Positions 30,634 through 39,848 of a stretch of 64,000 nt of DNA are shown here, in pieces. Under the pieces are notes generated by a model. It was not told where the DNA came from. It was given only the letters and a program-made list of their open reading frames with translations, and did no database searches. Location: contig NW_017566997.1 in assembly GCF_001661265.1 (NCBI RefSeq), positions 372,001-436,000 on the forward strand. The letters are read 5' to 3'. How positions within the stretch are numbered: the first letter of the stretch is position 1; each line of letters begins with the position of its first letter. The DNA is from Saitoella complicata NRRL Y-17804. Lineage: Eukaryota; Ascomycota; Saitoellomycetes; Saitoellales; Saitoellaceae. The translations under genes were made by a program, and so were the position numbers.

Positions 30634-31969
30634 ATGTCCGGGTCACCATCGTCTTCATATTCGTCGTTTCGCCGTCGCAGCAAGAATTACCCGTCGGCGG
30701 CTCCGCAAGATCGCGACACCCCCGAATCTCGCCGTTATCGGAATATCCAAGGGTCGGTAGACAGTATCGGGGAGACTGATGACCTTCTCGGTACCGCTGA
30801 GAAGGCTGCCAAAGCCGCACATTTGGAGGCTGTAGATGAACCTCCTGCACCGACTGAAGATTCATGGCATCATGTACCCTTGGCGTTTGCCTTGATTCCG
30901 CCGGTGTTTGGATTTGTCTTTGGTGGCAGGGCGGGAGGAGGAGATGTCTGGACGGATTTTATGTTAATGGCGATTGTTGCTATGTATCTGAGGTATCTCG
31001 TGAAATGTGTGCAAGCCTAGTGACTTTAATCTAGATGTGCAAAAGCTAACTAGGTTTACAGTTCCTTGGGAATGGTACAAAGCTGCTGGTGCACGCAAGG
31101 TGATCGAGTTACAACGGTCAGATGCGTTGAATGATGATGGCGTGAGGACGACCACGTCGAGTCCGTCGGAATCCGGGATTGATGAGGAGGAGAGGTTATC
31201 ACCTATGACGAGACGGGATGAAGCTATCGATCAGCTAGAGATGATGGAGAACATTGCGTTGCTGTCCTGCTTTGCTGGACCTCTTGTCGGAGGGCTACTT
31301 TTGCACTGGATTCGGACTGCGTTGTCGAGGAGTTCGGAAGGTATGGTCAGTAACTTCAACATCACGCTCTTCGTGCTGGCCGCGGAGATGAGGCCCATGA
31401 GTCAGGCCATGAAGTTACTGGAGAGGAAGACGCTACATCTGCAGACGTTGGTACATCAGCCTCCCGCTGGGCGTGTTACCAGACTCATCGGCCAGGTGGA
31501 GGATTTGCAGAAATCCTTGAGAGAAGTCAGCGCTACGGTCTCGGCATTCGAGTCGGAGAAACTGGTAGCGGATGCAAGGGAGGGTGTCAGACCTGATTTG
31601 GAGGCTGTTCAACGCGCGGTGAGGAGATACGAGAAGAAGGAGGCGATGCACCGCGCTCACGCGGAGGAGCGGATTGCGGCGATCGAGAGGAAGATGGATG
31701 ATGTGATGGAGGTGATTCTCAAGAGCGAGAAAACAATGACCCGGCAGTGGTCTACCATAGGTGTGTTGTTCGGTTACATCAGGCAGCTCGCGCTTTTGCC
31801 GCTCATGTTAACACTGTCACTATTGAGTCTGCCCTACAGGGCGGTTCACGGCGGCGTACGTATGATTACAGGAGCTGGAAGGAAGGGGCATGGAAGGAGG
31901 TTGCTGCGTGCGAGTGAACACGAGTACGAGATCGGGGATACTGGGACGCGGGTGAGCAGAAGGAGTTAA
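30634..31969 (+). CDS. Uncharacterised fungal membrane protein with coiled coil
   Basis: Not a named family that I recognise. Exon 1 is 30634-31006 and exon 2 is 31062-31969; the 55-nt intron is GTGTGC...GCTAACT...CAG, and the product is 426 aa. The junction gives YLRYLVKFPWEWYKAAGARK. Residues 1-85 are Ser/Arg-rich and likely disordered (SSSYSSFRRRSKNYP). Two TM helices follow (HVPLAFALIPPVFGFVFGG and FMLMAIVAMYLRYLV). A third hairpin-like segment is LLSCFAGPLVGGLLLHWIR, then SEGMVSNFNITLFVLAAEMRP. Residues about 255-345 form a charged heptad coiled coil (RVTRLIGQVEDLQKSLREV). A final TM (ALLPLMLTLSLLSLPYRAV) is followed by a basic tail. The FNITLFVLAAE block looks like a conserved core. Function unknown; an organelle-membrane tether or scaffold is only a guess. 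Confidence 0.8.
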
Positions 31970-32327
31970 TTCTGAGTTTGCCGACTGGATCGATGGCGAC
32001 ATCAGCGTAGGACTGCAGCTGCCGAGGAGGGTTAAGCGACCCGCAGAAAAAGGGCGACTCGAAGGACAAGCTAGGCAGCTGGGGATCAGGATAGTCTGCG
32101 ATCATAATTTATTCCCATTTTAAGGAATTTCCAAGCGTTAAGGTTCGGAAGATCCGGGCGGCTAAACCCCACTCGCGATCCTGCCAAATATGACTAAGTC
32201 CTCGGGATCCGCCCTCACAGGGCAAAGTCGGTACCTCGCCACACTCGCGATATATTTCTGCTCGATCGACCCCCACACCAACGACCCTTGAGTCCTTCCA
32301 TTCCCTTCAGATCCAGTATATCCAAAA
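31970..32327. promoter_or_regulatory. SNZ1 upstream region
   Basis: This 358-bp gap contains the SNZ1 promoter and a pyrimidine-rich leader (for example cttccattcccttcag just before the ATG), typical of strongly expressed fungal genes. No defined operator is recognised. Confidence 0.4.
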
Positions 32328-33306
32328 ATGTCGGCTGAGCAGCAAGTCAACGGTTCCGGTGCCCAGACCCCTGTCGCCGGCTCTTTCGCCGTCAAGTCTG
32401 GTTTGGCGCAGATGTTGAAGGGTGGTGTCATCATGGACGTTATCAAGTGAGTTGGAGCGCTCTGGAATGTTGATCCGTACCGTTTACTAACATTCTTACA
32501 GCGCCGAGCAGGCCCGTATCGCTGAGGAGGCCGGTGCTTGTGCCGTCATGGCCCTCGAGCGTGTCCCTGCTGACATCCGCAGGGACGGTGGTGTTGCCCG
32601 TATGTCCGACCCCCAGATGATCAAGGAGATCATCGAGGCCGTCACCATCCCCGTCATGGCTAAGGTCCGCATCGGTCACTTCGTTGAGGCTCAGATTCTT
32701 GAGGCCGTCGGCGTCGACTTCATCGACGAGTCCGAGGTCTTGACCATGGCCGACGACGTCCACCACATCAACAAGCTTAACTACAAGATTCCTTTCGTCT
32801 GTGGTTCCCGTAACTTGGGTGAGGCTCTCCGTCGCATCTCCGAGGGTGCTGCTATGATCAGAACCAAGGGTGAGGCCGGTACCGGTGACGTTGTCGAGGC
32901 TGTCCGTCACATGCGCCAGATCACCGCCGACATCCGCAAGGCTGCCGCCGCCTCTGACGATGAGCTCTTCGTCCTCGCCAAGGACTTGCAGGTCCCATAC
33001 CACCTTCTCAAGGAGACTGCTCGCCTCAAGAGACTGCCTGTTGTCAACTTCGCTGCTGGTGGTGTCGCTACCCCCGCTGATGCTGCCATGATGATGCAGC
33101 TCGGCTGTGACGGTGTCTTCGTTGGATCCGGTATCTTCAAGTCCGGTAACCCTGCTAAGCGTGCCAAGGCTATCGTCCAGGCTGTCACCCACTTCAACGA
33201 CGCCAAGATTCTCGCTGAGGTTTCCCAGAACTTGGGTGAGCCTATGGTCGGTATCAACTGCGACCACTTGGTTGAGGAGCAGAAGATGGCTGGCAAGGGT
33301 AACTAA
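32328..33306 (+). CDS. SNZ1: Pyridoxal 5'-phosphate synthase lyase subunit (Pdx1/Snz1)
   Basis: Makes PLP from ribose 5-phosphate, glyceraldehyde 3-phosphate and ammonia from the Sno/Pdx2 glutaminase. Exon 1 is 32328-32446 and exon 2 is 32502-33306; the 55-nt intron is GTGAGT...TTACTAACA...CAG, and the product is 307 aa. The TIM-barrel core is intact: [43 protein letters not shown] with a catalytic Lys, [24 protein letters not shown] and [12 protein letters not shown]. The C-terminus [12 protein letters not shown] is shorter than in some bacterial forms. No Pdx2 gene is in the window. Codon bias is strong, as in highly expressed genes. Confidence 0.97.
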
Positions 33307-33651
33307 GTTTGCTCTTTGGAGTATTTGAAATGTACAATATGATGGGGCAAGATGGAACGTGTCGGACTCGGACAATCGAGGCGAATGTGAAAGAAAGTAA
33401 ATAGCACGGTTCATTACAGGTCTGGAGTTTTGGGATTTCGTTGCCAGGTACCCTTTGTGCATCGTAATAAGACAAAGATTTTACGCATCCATTGTTCAGG
33501 AGGGTTTGTATCAAGATATAGTTATGAGGTAGTCCAGTCCTTGTTGGACGAACGAGCAAATGGTATTTGTATTAAGCAACCCTGGTATCTTTTCAACGCG
33601 TCGAGCTGAAACAAGCAAATCCTCACACATTACATTATCATTACATCCACT
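33307..33651. other. Convergent 3' region
   Basis: This 345-bp gap lies between the SNZ1 stop and the stop of the opposing oxidoreductase gene. It is AT-richer than the flanking genes and serves as two 3' flanks. No gene is seen. Confidence 0.5.
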
Positions 33652-34836
33652 TTAAGCGGATTTTCCATGCCTCATAGCAGAGGTCCTCTCAGCAGCCAAA
33701 CGGATAGCCCAAGACAACTCGTAGGACTTGGCAGCATCCGTAAAGCTACTCAAAATAGCATCCTTGGATCCCTTACCCTCAATGGCATCAATGAATGCAC
33801 CAATTTCACCGAAGTAGGGATCGTCGTCGGTGAAGTGATGCTGCTCCTCGCGGTCGTCCTTGGGCGAACGGACGTAGAGCATAGGCACGTCGTAGGGGTC
33901 AACGAGACGCAACTGCCATCCGTCGGCGTAGACCTCGAGGGTAGTGTCGTACTTGTAGCCCTGAAGAACGAGGCCGTGGGTAAAGGAACCGATGGCGCCG
34001 TTCTCGTACTTCCACGTAGCGGCAGTCATGCGTGGGATACGCTCGTGCTCTGGGATGGTGCTCTCGTCGAAGGGAATAGCCGAGAGCTTTCCTGCTGGGT
34101 CGTTCCACTCGACAGCGGTGGCCTGCACAGTGTCGAGGAGGACATCTCCACCGAAGAATCGGGACAAGTCACAGAAGTGGGTACCCTGCTCAACGACAGG
34201 ACCTCCAGACATGGACTTGGTCCACCAGAATGGTTTGGAGATCTTGGCGTAGGAGGAGACGTAGCGGGCGACGGTACCGGTGACAGTCAAGTTATTCTCT
34301 TTGATGATTTCCTTCATCTTGCGAACGCAGCGGAGGTAGCGCATCATGTATCCAACCGAGTTGATGACGTTTTCCTTGTCGAGGTACTCTCCGACGGCGA
34401 AGGCCTCCGGCACGGGCGACATGGAAACGGGCTTCTCGACGAAAAGGGCGACTCCGGGGATCTCCTTGGCGAGCTGAATTTCGACGTCGATGCCTTCTCT
34501 GTCGGAACCGTGGAATTGGGGTGGCGAGCCGATGATGACGGCATGAGGATGGTCCTCGGGTTTCAACTCGGCGAGGTACTCGTTAAGGGAAGCGTACTGC
34601 TTGGTAGCCGCGTATGCCTGCTCGACGAAAGATTGACGCTTCAAAGCGAGAACTTTATCGGACGTAGGCTTGTGAGGGTCAATCAAGGCGGTAACCTTGA
34701 GACGAGGACCGAGCTTGTGCTCGAGACGGAAAGAGTGATTCCAAGGACCCTCGGCGGATCCAAAGTTGATTCCGCCGGCACCAATGATGGCGACCTTGAA
34801 GTCTGGTCCGGGAGCGGGGGGAGGTGCGTGATCCAT
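33652..34836 (-). CDS. Gfo/Idh/MocA-family NAD(P)-dependent oxidoreductase
   Basis: Single-exon 394-aa protein. The Rossmann N-terminus KVAIIGAGGINFGSAEGPWNHS gives the nucleotide-binding GxGGxxFG motif. FVEKPVSMSP is the EKP motif of the family, whose Lys contacts nicotinamide. The C-terminal half has the Gfo/Idh/MocA fold with SMSGGPVVEQGTHFCDLSRFF, which contributes catalytic residues, and ends RHGKSA. ATG 34836 is chosen because it sits right before the conserved fold; the frame remains open upstream to 35091 without another ATG. Substrate unknown: relatives act on sugars, inositols or D-xylose. Fungal orthologues are annotated only as Rossmann-fold oxidoreductases. Confidence 0.9.
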   Translation of the reverse strand: MDHAPPPAPGPDFKVAIIGAGGINFGSAEGPWNHSFRLEHKLGPRLKVTALIDPHKPTSDKVLALKRQSFVEQAYAATKQYASLNEYLAELKPEDHPHAVIIGSPPQFHGSDREGIDVEIQLAKEIPGVALFVEKPVSMSPVPEAFAVGEYLDKENVINSVGYMMRYLRCVRKMKEIIKENNLTVTGTVARYVSSYAKISKPFWWTKSMSGGPVVEQGTHFCDLSRFFGGDVLLDTVQATAVEWNDPAGKLSAIPFDESTIPEHERIPRMTAATWKYENGAIGSFTHGLVLQGYKYDTTLEVYADGWQLRLVDPYDVPMLYVRSPKDDREEQHHFTDDDPYFGEIGAFIDAIEGKGSKDAILSSFTDAAKSYELSWAIRLAAERTSAMRHGKSA

Positions 34837-35723
34837 GATTGCGTGTCTTGGTTGTTTCTTGACGGGTTGTGTGGGTTCGAGGGGGCTCTTGTCCTTTGGC
34901 GGCTGAGCGGGCGGGAACTCCTCGGTTATATTCTTCAGCGTCCTCGAGGCTGAGAAGAACAGCAATGGCCGAGAGGCGAATAACCTCTTTGCTTGGTCGA
35001 ATGGATTGGCGTCACTGCCGTTCCAACGTGCTGTTAGTCCCGTCTCTAGTGTACGAACTGACTTAACGCCGTGTGCGCTTAACACAAGCACCTACCGATG
35101 CCCGCGACGAAGGATGCCGCCTGCTGCGAATGCTCTTGGGCGAAGGAAGGTGGTCATTGTTGGTCGGACTGCTACGGAGGTATCAACTGGGGGAGGGAGG
35201 GCTTATATTGCACGGGATGATCTCTGGCATCGTTTCACGCAACGTTCGTGTCTCTTCCGCGCATCGCCGCCCGCGGCAGCGGTTGCGCCTGGCCTGTCAA
35301 ACTGCCCCAAAGAGTGATATTTATAGCAGTCGATGGGGAGGAGATCCTTTTGGTGACTCGGATAGATAGACATCTGAACGCTTTAGCCGTGCGGGATAAA
35401 GTCTGGGGTCTCCGCATCGATGAACCAATGAACGCTCATCGGTGAGCTGTCAAACCTGTAGCGTCTTGCATTACAGTTGTCGTCAGAGGGATATCGCCCA
35501 GTGACTTCTTCGCGAGGCCGAGCGTGTATCGGAACTGCGCATAGGGTGTCGAGGTGTTCACCGGCTCGCAGCATAGCGAAGACCTGGGTTTCGCTTGGGG
35601 AACCTTGGAATGTAGCCACCGGCGTAGCATATGGGTGGGAAAGCAGCAAGTAGCAGTGGTATATCGAATAAATGGGTATAACAAAAAGCATCACCTAATC
35701 ATACAAATCATGCTCGCACATCT
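34837..35723. other. Intergenic region, oxidoreductase promoter and ACAD 3' flank
   Basis: 887 bp. The first 250 bp are an open but ATG-less extension of the oxidoreductase frame, probably 5' leader. AT-rich stretches at about 35200-35215 and 35320-35330 may be TATA-like. No conserved protein or RNA gene is visible in the rest. Confidence 0.4.
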
Positions 35724-37163
35724 TCACAACTTCGCCTTCTGCCCCAAAAGCATCGCACTCCTCCTCTCCTGCTCCTCAATCTTCTGCACAACCGCCTTCG
35801 CCCTCCTCATCTCCAACTTCGCAACCTGCGCCCTATGAACCTCATCCGGACCATCCGCATACCTCAATGTCCTAACATGGGTCCACAAGTTGGGCAAGAC
35901 GGTATCTTGACAAATTCCCTCTGCACCATACGCCTGCTGCGCACGATCGATGACGCGGAGAGCCATGGATGGACAGATGATTTTGGCCATCCCGATTTCT
36001 CTGAGGGCGGATTTGGCATCGTGGAGGTCAATCATGTGGGCGGCGTTAAGAACCATGAAACGTGCTGAATCGATTTCCATACGGGACTCTGCGACGTCGG
36101 CCTGCACCGTTCCGTGCTCGCCGATCATCTTCCCGAAGGTCTTCCGTGTGGGATCGGTGAGGCGACGGAGCATCAACTCCAAAGCGCGTTCAGCGACGCC
36201 GATGGTGCGCATACAGTGGTGGATACGACCGGGTCCGAGACGACCCTGGATGATCTCGAAACCACGGCCTTCGCCGAGAACGAGGTTGGAGACGGGGACG
36301 CGGACATTGGTGAATGTCATCTCCATGTGGCCGTGCGGCGCGTCGTCGTAGCCCATGATGTGCATCGGCCGGACAATATTCACACCAGGTGTCCCGGCAG
36401 GGACGAGCACGATACTCTGTTGCTTGTGCGGGTTGGGGTTTCCGGCGTCGGTCTTGCCCATCACGATGTAGATTTTACATCTTGGATCTCCAGCACCCGA
36501 GATCCACCATTTGTTGCCGTTGATGACGTACTCATCACCTTCACGACGGATCGAGGTCTGGATGTTCGTCGCGTCAGAGGAGGAGATGAAGCGTTCGGTC
36601 ATGGCGAATGCAGAGCGGATTTCGCCGTTCATGAGGGGTACGAGCCATTGTTTCTTCTGGGCGTCGTTCCCGTACTTGGCGAAGACCTCCATGTTACCAG
36701 TGTCAGGAGCAGCACAGTTCATGGCCTTTGTGCATCATGTTAGCAGTCTTTCGACCTCAGATCGAATCACAAGCACATACCTCTGGAGCAACGTGACCAG
36801 CCCTCCCCATGATCTCGGCCATCAAGGCGTACTCGACGTTCGTCAATCCAGGTCCCTCCTTGTAGCCCTTGTGAAGCCACAGGTTCCACAGACCAGCCTT
36901 CTTAGCTTTCTCCTTCAACTCCTCGATGATCTGAGGGTAGGATGCCCAGCGCTTTGCGGGGTCGGTGCTGATTTGGTGGTGGAAGAGTGCCTCAGCGGGG
37001 ATACACTCCGTGTCAACGAAGTCCCATACCTATTCTCATCGTAAGCTACTAAGTTATGAGTAGGATTAAAGAGAAATACCTTCTGGAGGAGATCCTTCGC
37101 ACGCTGAGAGATCAACGGCTCAATGGCGGCGGGAATGACGGGCCCGGTGTATGTAGTAGCCAT
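35724..37163 (-). CDS. Peroxisomal acyl-CoA dehydrogenase (ACAD10/11-like)
   Basis: FAD enzyme introducing the first double bond in fatty acyl-CoA. There are three exons: 37163-37080, 37029-36781 and 36725-35724, with introns of 50 and 55 nt; the product is 444 aa. Spliced N-terminal helices read [20 protein letters not shown] and [19 protein letters not shown]. The FAD and substrate motifs are [17 protein letters not shown] and [19 protein letters not shown]. The C-terminal domain has [16 protein letters not shown] and [12 protein letters not shown]. The last residues, LLGQKAKL, end in AKL, a type 1 peroxisomal targeting signal, so location in the peroxisome is likely. Two CCTCGG boxes lie in the promoter it shares with the GH72 gene. 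Confidence 0.93.
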
Positions 37164-37639
37164 GGTTGATCAGTCGAGTTTCGTTTTCGTCCTTGAATTC
37201 GAGATCTTGGTTGGGTTATATACCCTTGACACACCGAATCTGGAGGTCTTGTAGATTCGGAGGCGGGGTTCAAACAGCGAAGCATACCCGGCCCCCGCAC
37301 TTCGGTAATCGACCACCCGAGCACGTGAGCGATCCTTCCAAAAGGCTGACAAGATCATTGAACTTTTTCTCCTGATAACATTTCAGAATTCAAGCTGTCC
37401 GTTGCTTCCAATGGCAACCCATCGCTACAACATGCCAGGTTACAACTACGCGCACGCTTGGGCAGTCCTCGGCTTGACTTAGGCGAGCTAGGGACTTCCA
37501 AACTGCCCCATAGAAATATCTCCCTCGGACCCTGTAATCCACCGTAACAAATAAAAAGGGCTGGTCTCCTGCCTCTCCCTTCTCTCACTCACCTTCCCTC
37601 CGCCTTCACTTTCGGTTCTTACTCTGCCAAGACCGAATA
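37164..37639. promoter_or_regulatory. Divergent promoter, acyl-CoA dehydrogenase / GH72, with CCTCGG boxes
   Basis: This 476-bp region has CCTCGG at 37467-37472 and 37523-37528. CCTCGG is the core bound by the fatty-acid regulators FarA/FarB in Aspergillus. The boxes are 304-365 bp from the dehydrogenase ATG. An AT-rich acaaataaaaag patch at about 37547-37558 could be the TATA-like element of the GH72 gene, followed by a long CT-rich leader. Regulation is inferred, not shown. Confidence 0.4.
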
Positions 37640-39040
37640 ATGCATTCGTTATCAACTCTCGTTACCGTTGCTCTCCTCGGTTGCTCCTGCCTCGTCTCCG
37701 CCATCCCGACAATCTCAACAAAGGGTAAGAAATTCTACGACTCGAACGGCGACCAATTCTACCTCAAGGGTATCGCATACCAACGTACCCCCGAAGACCC
37801 CCTCCTCGACGCCAACCAATGCGAACTCGACTTCGAACTCATGGCCTCAATCGGCACGAACGTAATCCGCGTCTACCACGTTGATCCCACGCAATCCCAT
37901 ACAGACTGTATGTCCATCCTCGAAAAAAACAATATCTACCTCCTGCTCGACCTCGATACCTTCACCACCCAAATCAACCAATCTGATCCTACGTGGACTG
38001 GAGCGCAGTATGCAGGCTGGCAGAGCGTGATGGACGAGTTTGCGCAGTATGACAATTTGTTGGGGTATTTCAGTGGGAATGAGGTTATTACTACCGCGGA
38101 TGGGTCGCCGTCTGCGCCGTATATCAAGGCTTCGATTCGTGATGCGAAGGCGTACCTCAAGGAGAAGAGTTACCGTGAGGTCCCTGTCGGATACGCCGCG
38201 GCCGACATCGCCCAACTCCGTCCCATGTTGCAGGATTACCTCGCATGCGACGACGTCGCCTCCTCCAACTCCTCCCTCGATTTCTTCGGGCTGAATATCT
38301 ACGAGTGGTGTCAAGCCTCAGACACATTCACAACCTCCGGCTACTCCGCCCGTACCTCCGAATTCGCGGACTACCCCATCCCAGCATTCTTCAGCGAGTT
38401 CGGGTGTAATGTCGTACAACCGCGTACGTTCGCCGATATCCCCGTGCTGTATGGGGATGCGATGACGGATGTTTGGAGTGGGGGGCTGGTGTATGAGTGG
38501 ATTCAGGAGACGAATGATTATGGTTTGATTTCGTATCCCACGCCTGCGACGCCGTACGGGACATACGGTTCCCCGACCCCGCTGAGCGATTTCTATGCTC
38601 TTTCGTCTCAGTGGGCGTCTATCTCGCCTTCCTCGACGCCGATTTTGTCATACAGCCCCACTATCACCTCTATCGCTTGTCCGGCCTCGACGTCCGGGGC
38701 ATGGGATGTCGACCCTTCTGCCTCCCTCCCCGATACGCCCGCAAGCAGCGACATACAAGCCGCCAAGGACCGTCTCAGTTTGACCTGGGCCGTTGCAGAC
38801 GGTCGCACGACAGCCGTTATCCCGCCTCTTTCCACCTCCACTTCCACCTCCTCCGCCTCCGGATCCGGTGCCGCGAAGGCAAGTGGGAGTGGTGCCGCGG
38901 CCAGTGAAACGTCTGCTTCCACGACGGCTGATGCGAAGACGGCGGCGAGTGGGGCGGTTGGTGGGCAGAGGAGTTGGAGTGCGGTTGTTATTGCGGGGAG
39001 TGTTGTGATGGGGTTGTTAAGTGTTGTGCCTATGGTGTAG
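37640..39040 (+). CDS. GH72 1,3-beta-glucanosyltransferase, GPI-anchored (Gas/Gel/Epd family)
   Basis: Cell-wall enzyme that elongates beta-1,3-glucan by cutting and rejoining chains; single exon, 466 aa. The signal peptide is residues 1-21 (LLGCSCLVSA). The catalytic (beta/alpha)8 domain spans about residues 22-330, with the acid/base Glu in GYFSGNEV (about 148) and the nucleophile Glu in FFSEFGCN (about 253). It lacks the X8/CBM43 Cys-rich module, so it is of the short Gas subtype. A Ser/Thr-rich stalk (STSTSTSSASGSG) is followed by a hydrophobic GPI tail (VVIAGSVVMGLLSVVPMV). Both catalytic residues are intact, so it should be active. Confidence 0.95.
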   Translation: MHSLSTLVTVALLGCSCLVSAIPTISTKGKKFYDSNGDQFYLKGIAYQRTPEDPLLDANQCELDFELMASIGTNVIRVYHVDPTQSHTDCMSILEKNNIYLLLDLDTFTTQINQSDPTWTGAQYAGWQSVMDEFAQYDNLLGYFSGNEVITTADGSPSAPYIKASIRDAKAYLKEKSYREVPVGYAAADIAQLRPMLQDYLACDDVASSNSSLDFFGLNIYEWCQASDTFTTSGYSARTSEFADYPIPAFFSEFGCNVVQPRTFADIPVLYGDAMTDVWSGGLVYEWIQETNDYGLISYPTPATPYGTYGSPTPLSDFYALSSQWASISPSSTPILSYSPTITSIACPASTSGAWDVDPSASLPDTPASSDIQAAKDRLSLTWAVADGRTTAVIPPLSTSTSTSSASGSGAAKASGSGAAASETSASTTADAKTAASGAVGGQRSWSAVVIAGSVVMGLLSVVPMV

Positions 39041-39317
39041 TTGGTTTACAGAATCCGGGTTTCTTAGGGTTTGATTATAATAGGTTAAGGGGCATGGCAT
39101 TAATCAGGCTTAATACACATGGTCCATAGCTATAGGGACTTCACACGGCTGTTGAGGTCATCGCCTACCCTTGAACTGTGGGGTTAATGGCAAGAAACAT
39201 CAGCCGATGTGTGTTACGTGACCCAGAGAGGTAAACGTCTGCCGCCAGGACTAACGAACTCGAAACCACACGGGCTGATCGTGGGAACTTCGGAAGAAGA
39301 ACAAAACGACAAAATGG

Positions 39318-39411
39318 TGAGAAGAGAGGGGTTCGAACCCTCGCCTCCGAAGAGACCAGCATGTCGGAATAAACCTGAAGCTGGCGCCTTAGACCACTCG
39401 GCCATCTTCCC
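39318..39411 (-). tRNA. tRNA-Leu (anticodon CAG) with a 12-nt intron
   Basis: Minus strand. The acceptor stem GGGAAGA pairs with TCTTCTC (one G-U), with discriminator A. The D-arm GCC/GGC is present. The anticodon stem CCAGC/GCTGG encloses a 19-nt loop, in which TTCAGG is followed by about 12 intron bases after position 37. The long variable arm CTC-TTCG-GAG is class II, as in Leu. The T arm is GAGGG-TTCGAAC-CCCTC. The anticodon CAG reads CUG as leucine. It sits in the 3'-3' gap between the GH72 and delta-COP genes, a typical place for a tRNA gene. Confidence 0.93.
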
Positions 39412-39848
39412 AGTTGCTGTTCAGTTGTTGTGATTGTCCCTTGAATCAAGATATATGTTTTTGAGGAGAATTCCCACGCCGACTTTCATTCCCTGTATTT
39501 GTTTATGACAATTCGTTGCGCTGCTTCCAGATACGCTGAAGCGAGTCTTCAACCTGTCAATCAGCAGCAGGCACTCCCCGTCTGATCTGCGTGTTTTTGT
39601 CCATGTTTATTGGCTGACATAGGGGGGTACAATACCCTAGCAGTGAGTGTGTTATCGCAGTGTAGACTGCTTACTATGGGTATTTTATGGTGAACGCCCT
39701 GTATAAACTCGAACACTCTAATTCCTCAAGGTTTTCATTTCGTTTACAAGGCAAACATACCTATCATGAACGTCCTTTCATTGATTGAATAATCGGTATA
39801 TCAAAACGCTGCAACACACGACCAGATTTCCTTCCTCTATTCCTACGC
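39412..39848. other. tRNA to delta-COP 3' flank
   Basis: This 437-bp AT-rich stretch holds the tRNA upstream flank and the 3' flank of the delta-COP gene. No further gene is seen. Confidence 0.4.

Noticed and set aside
32443-33462. 339-aa minus-strand ORF opposite SNZ1
   Set aside because: Shadow of strongly biased SNZ1; Gly/Asp/Ser-rich with no homology.
33667-34953. 428-codon plus-strand ORF antisense to the oxidoreductase
   Set aside because: It mirrors the conserved Gfo/Idh/MocA gene codon for codon; strong third-position bias of the sense gene removes antisense stops. No conserved motif.
34837-35091. N-terminal extension of the oxidoreductase (85 codons)
   Set aside because: Begins with GTG, contains no ATG and precedes a normal family start at 34836. 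It could pass for a presequence but is best read as leader.
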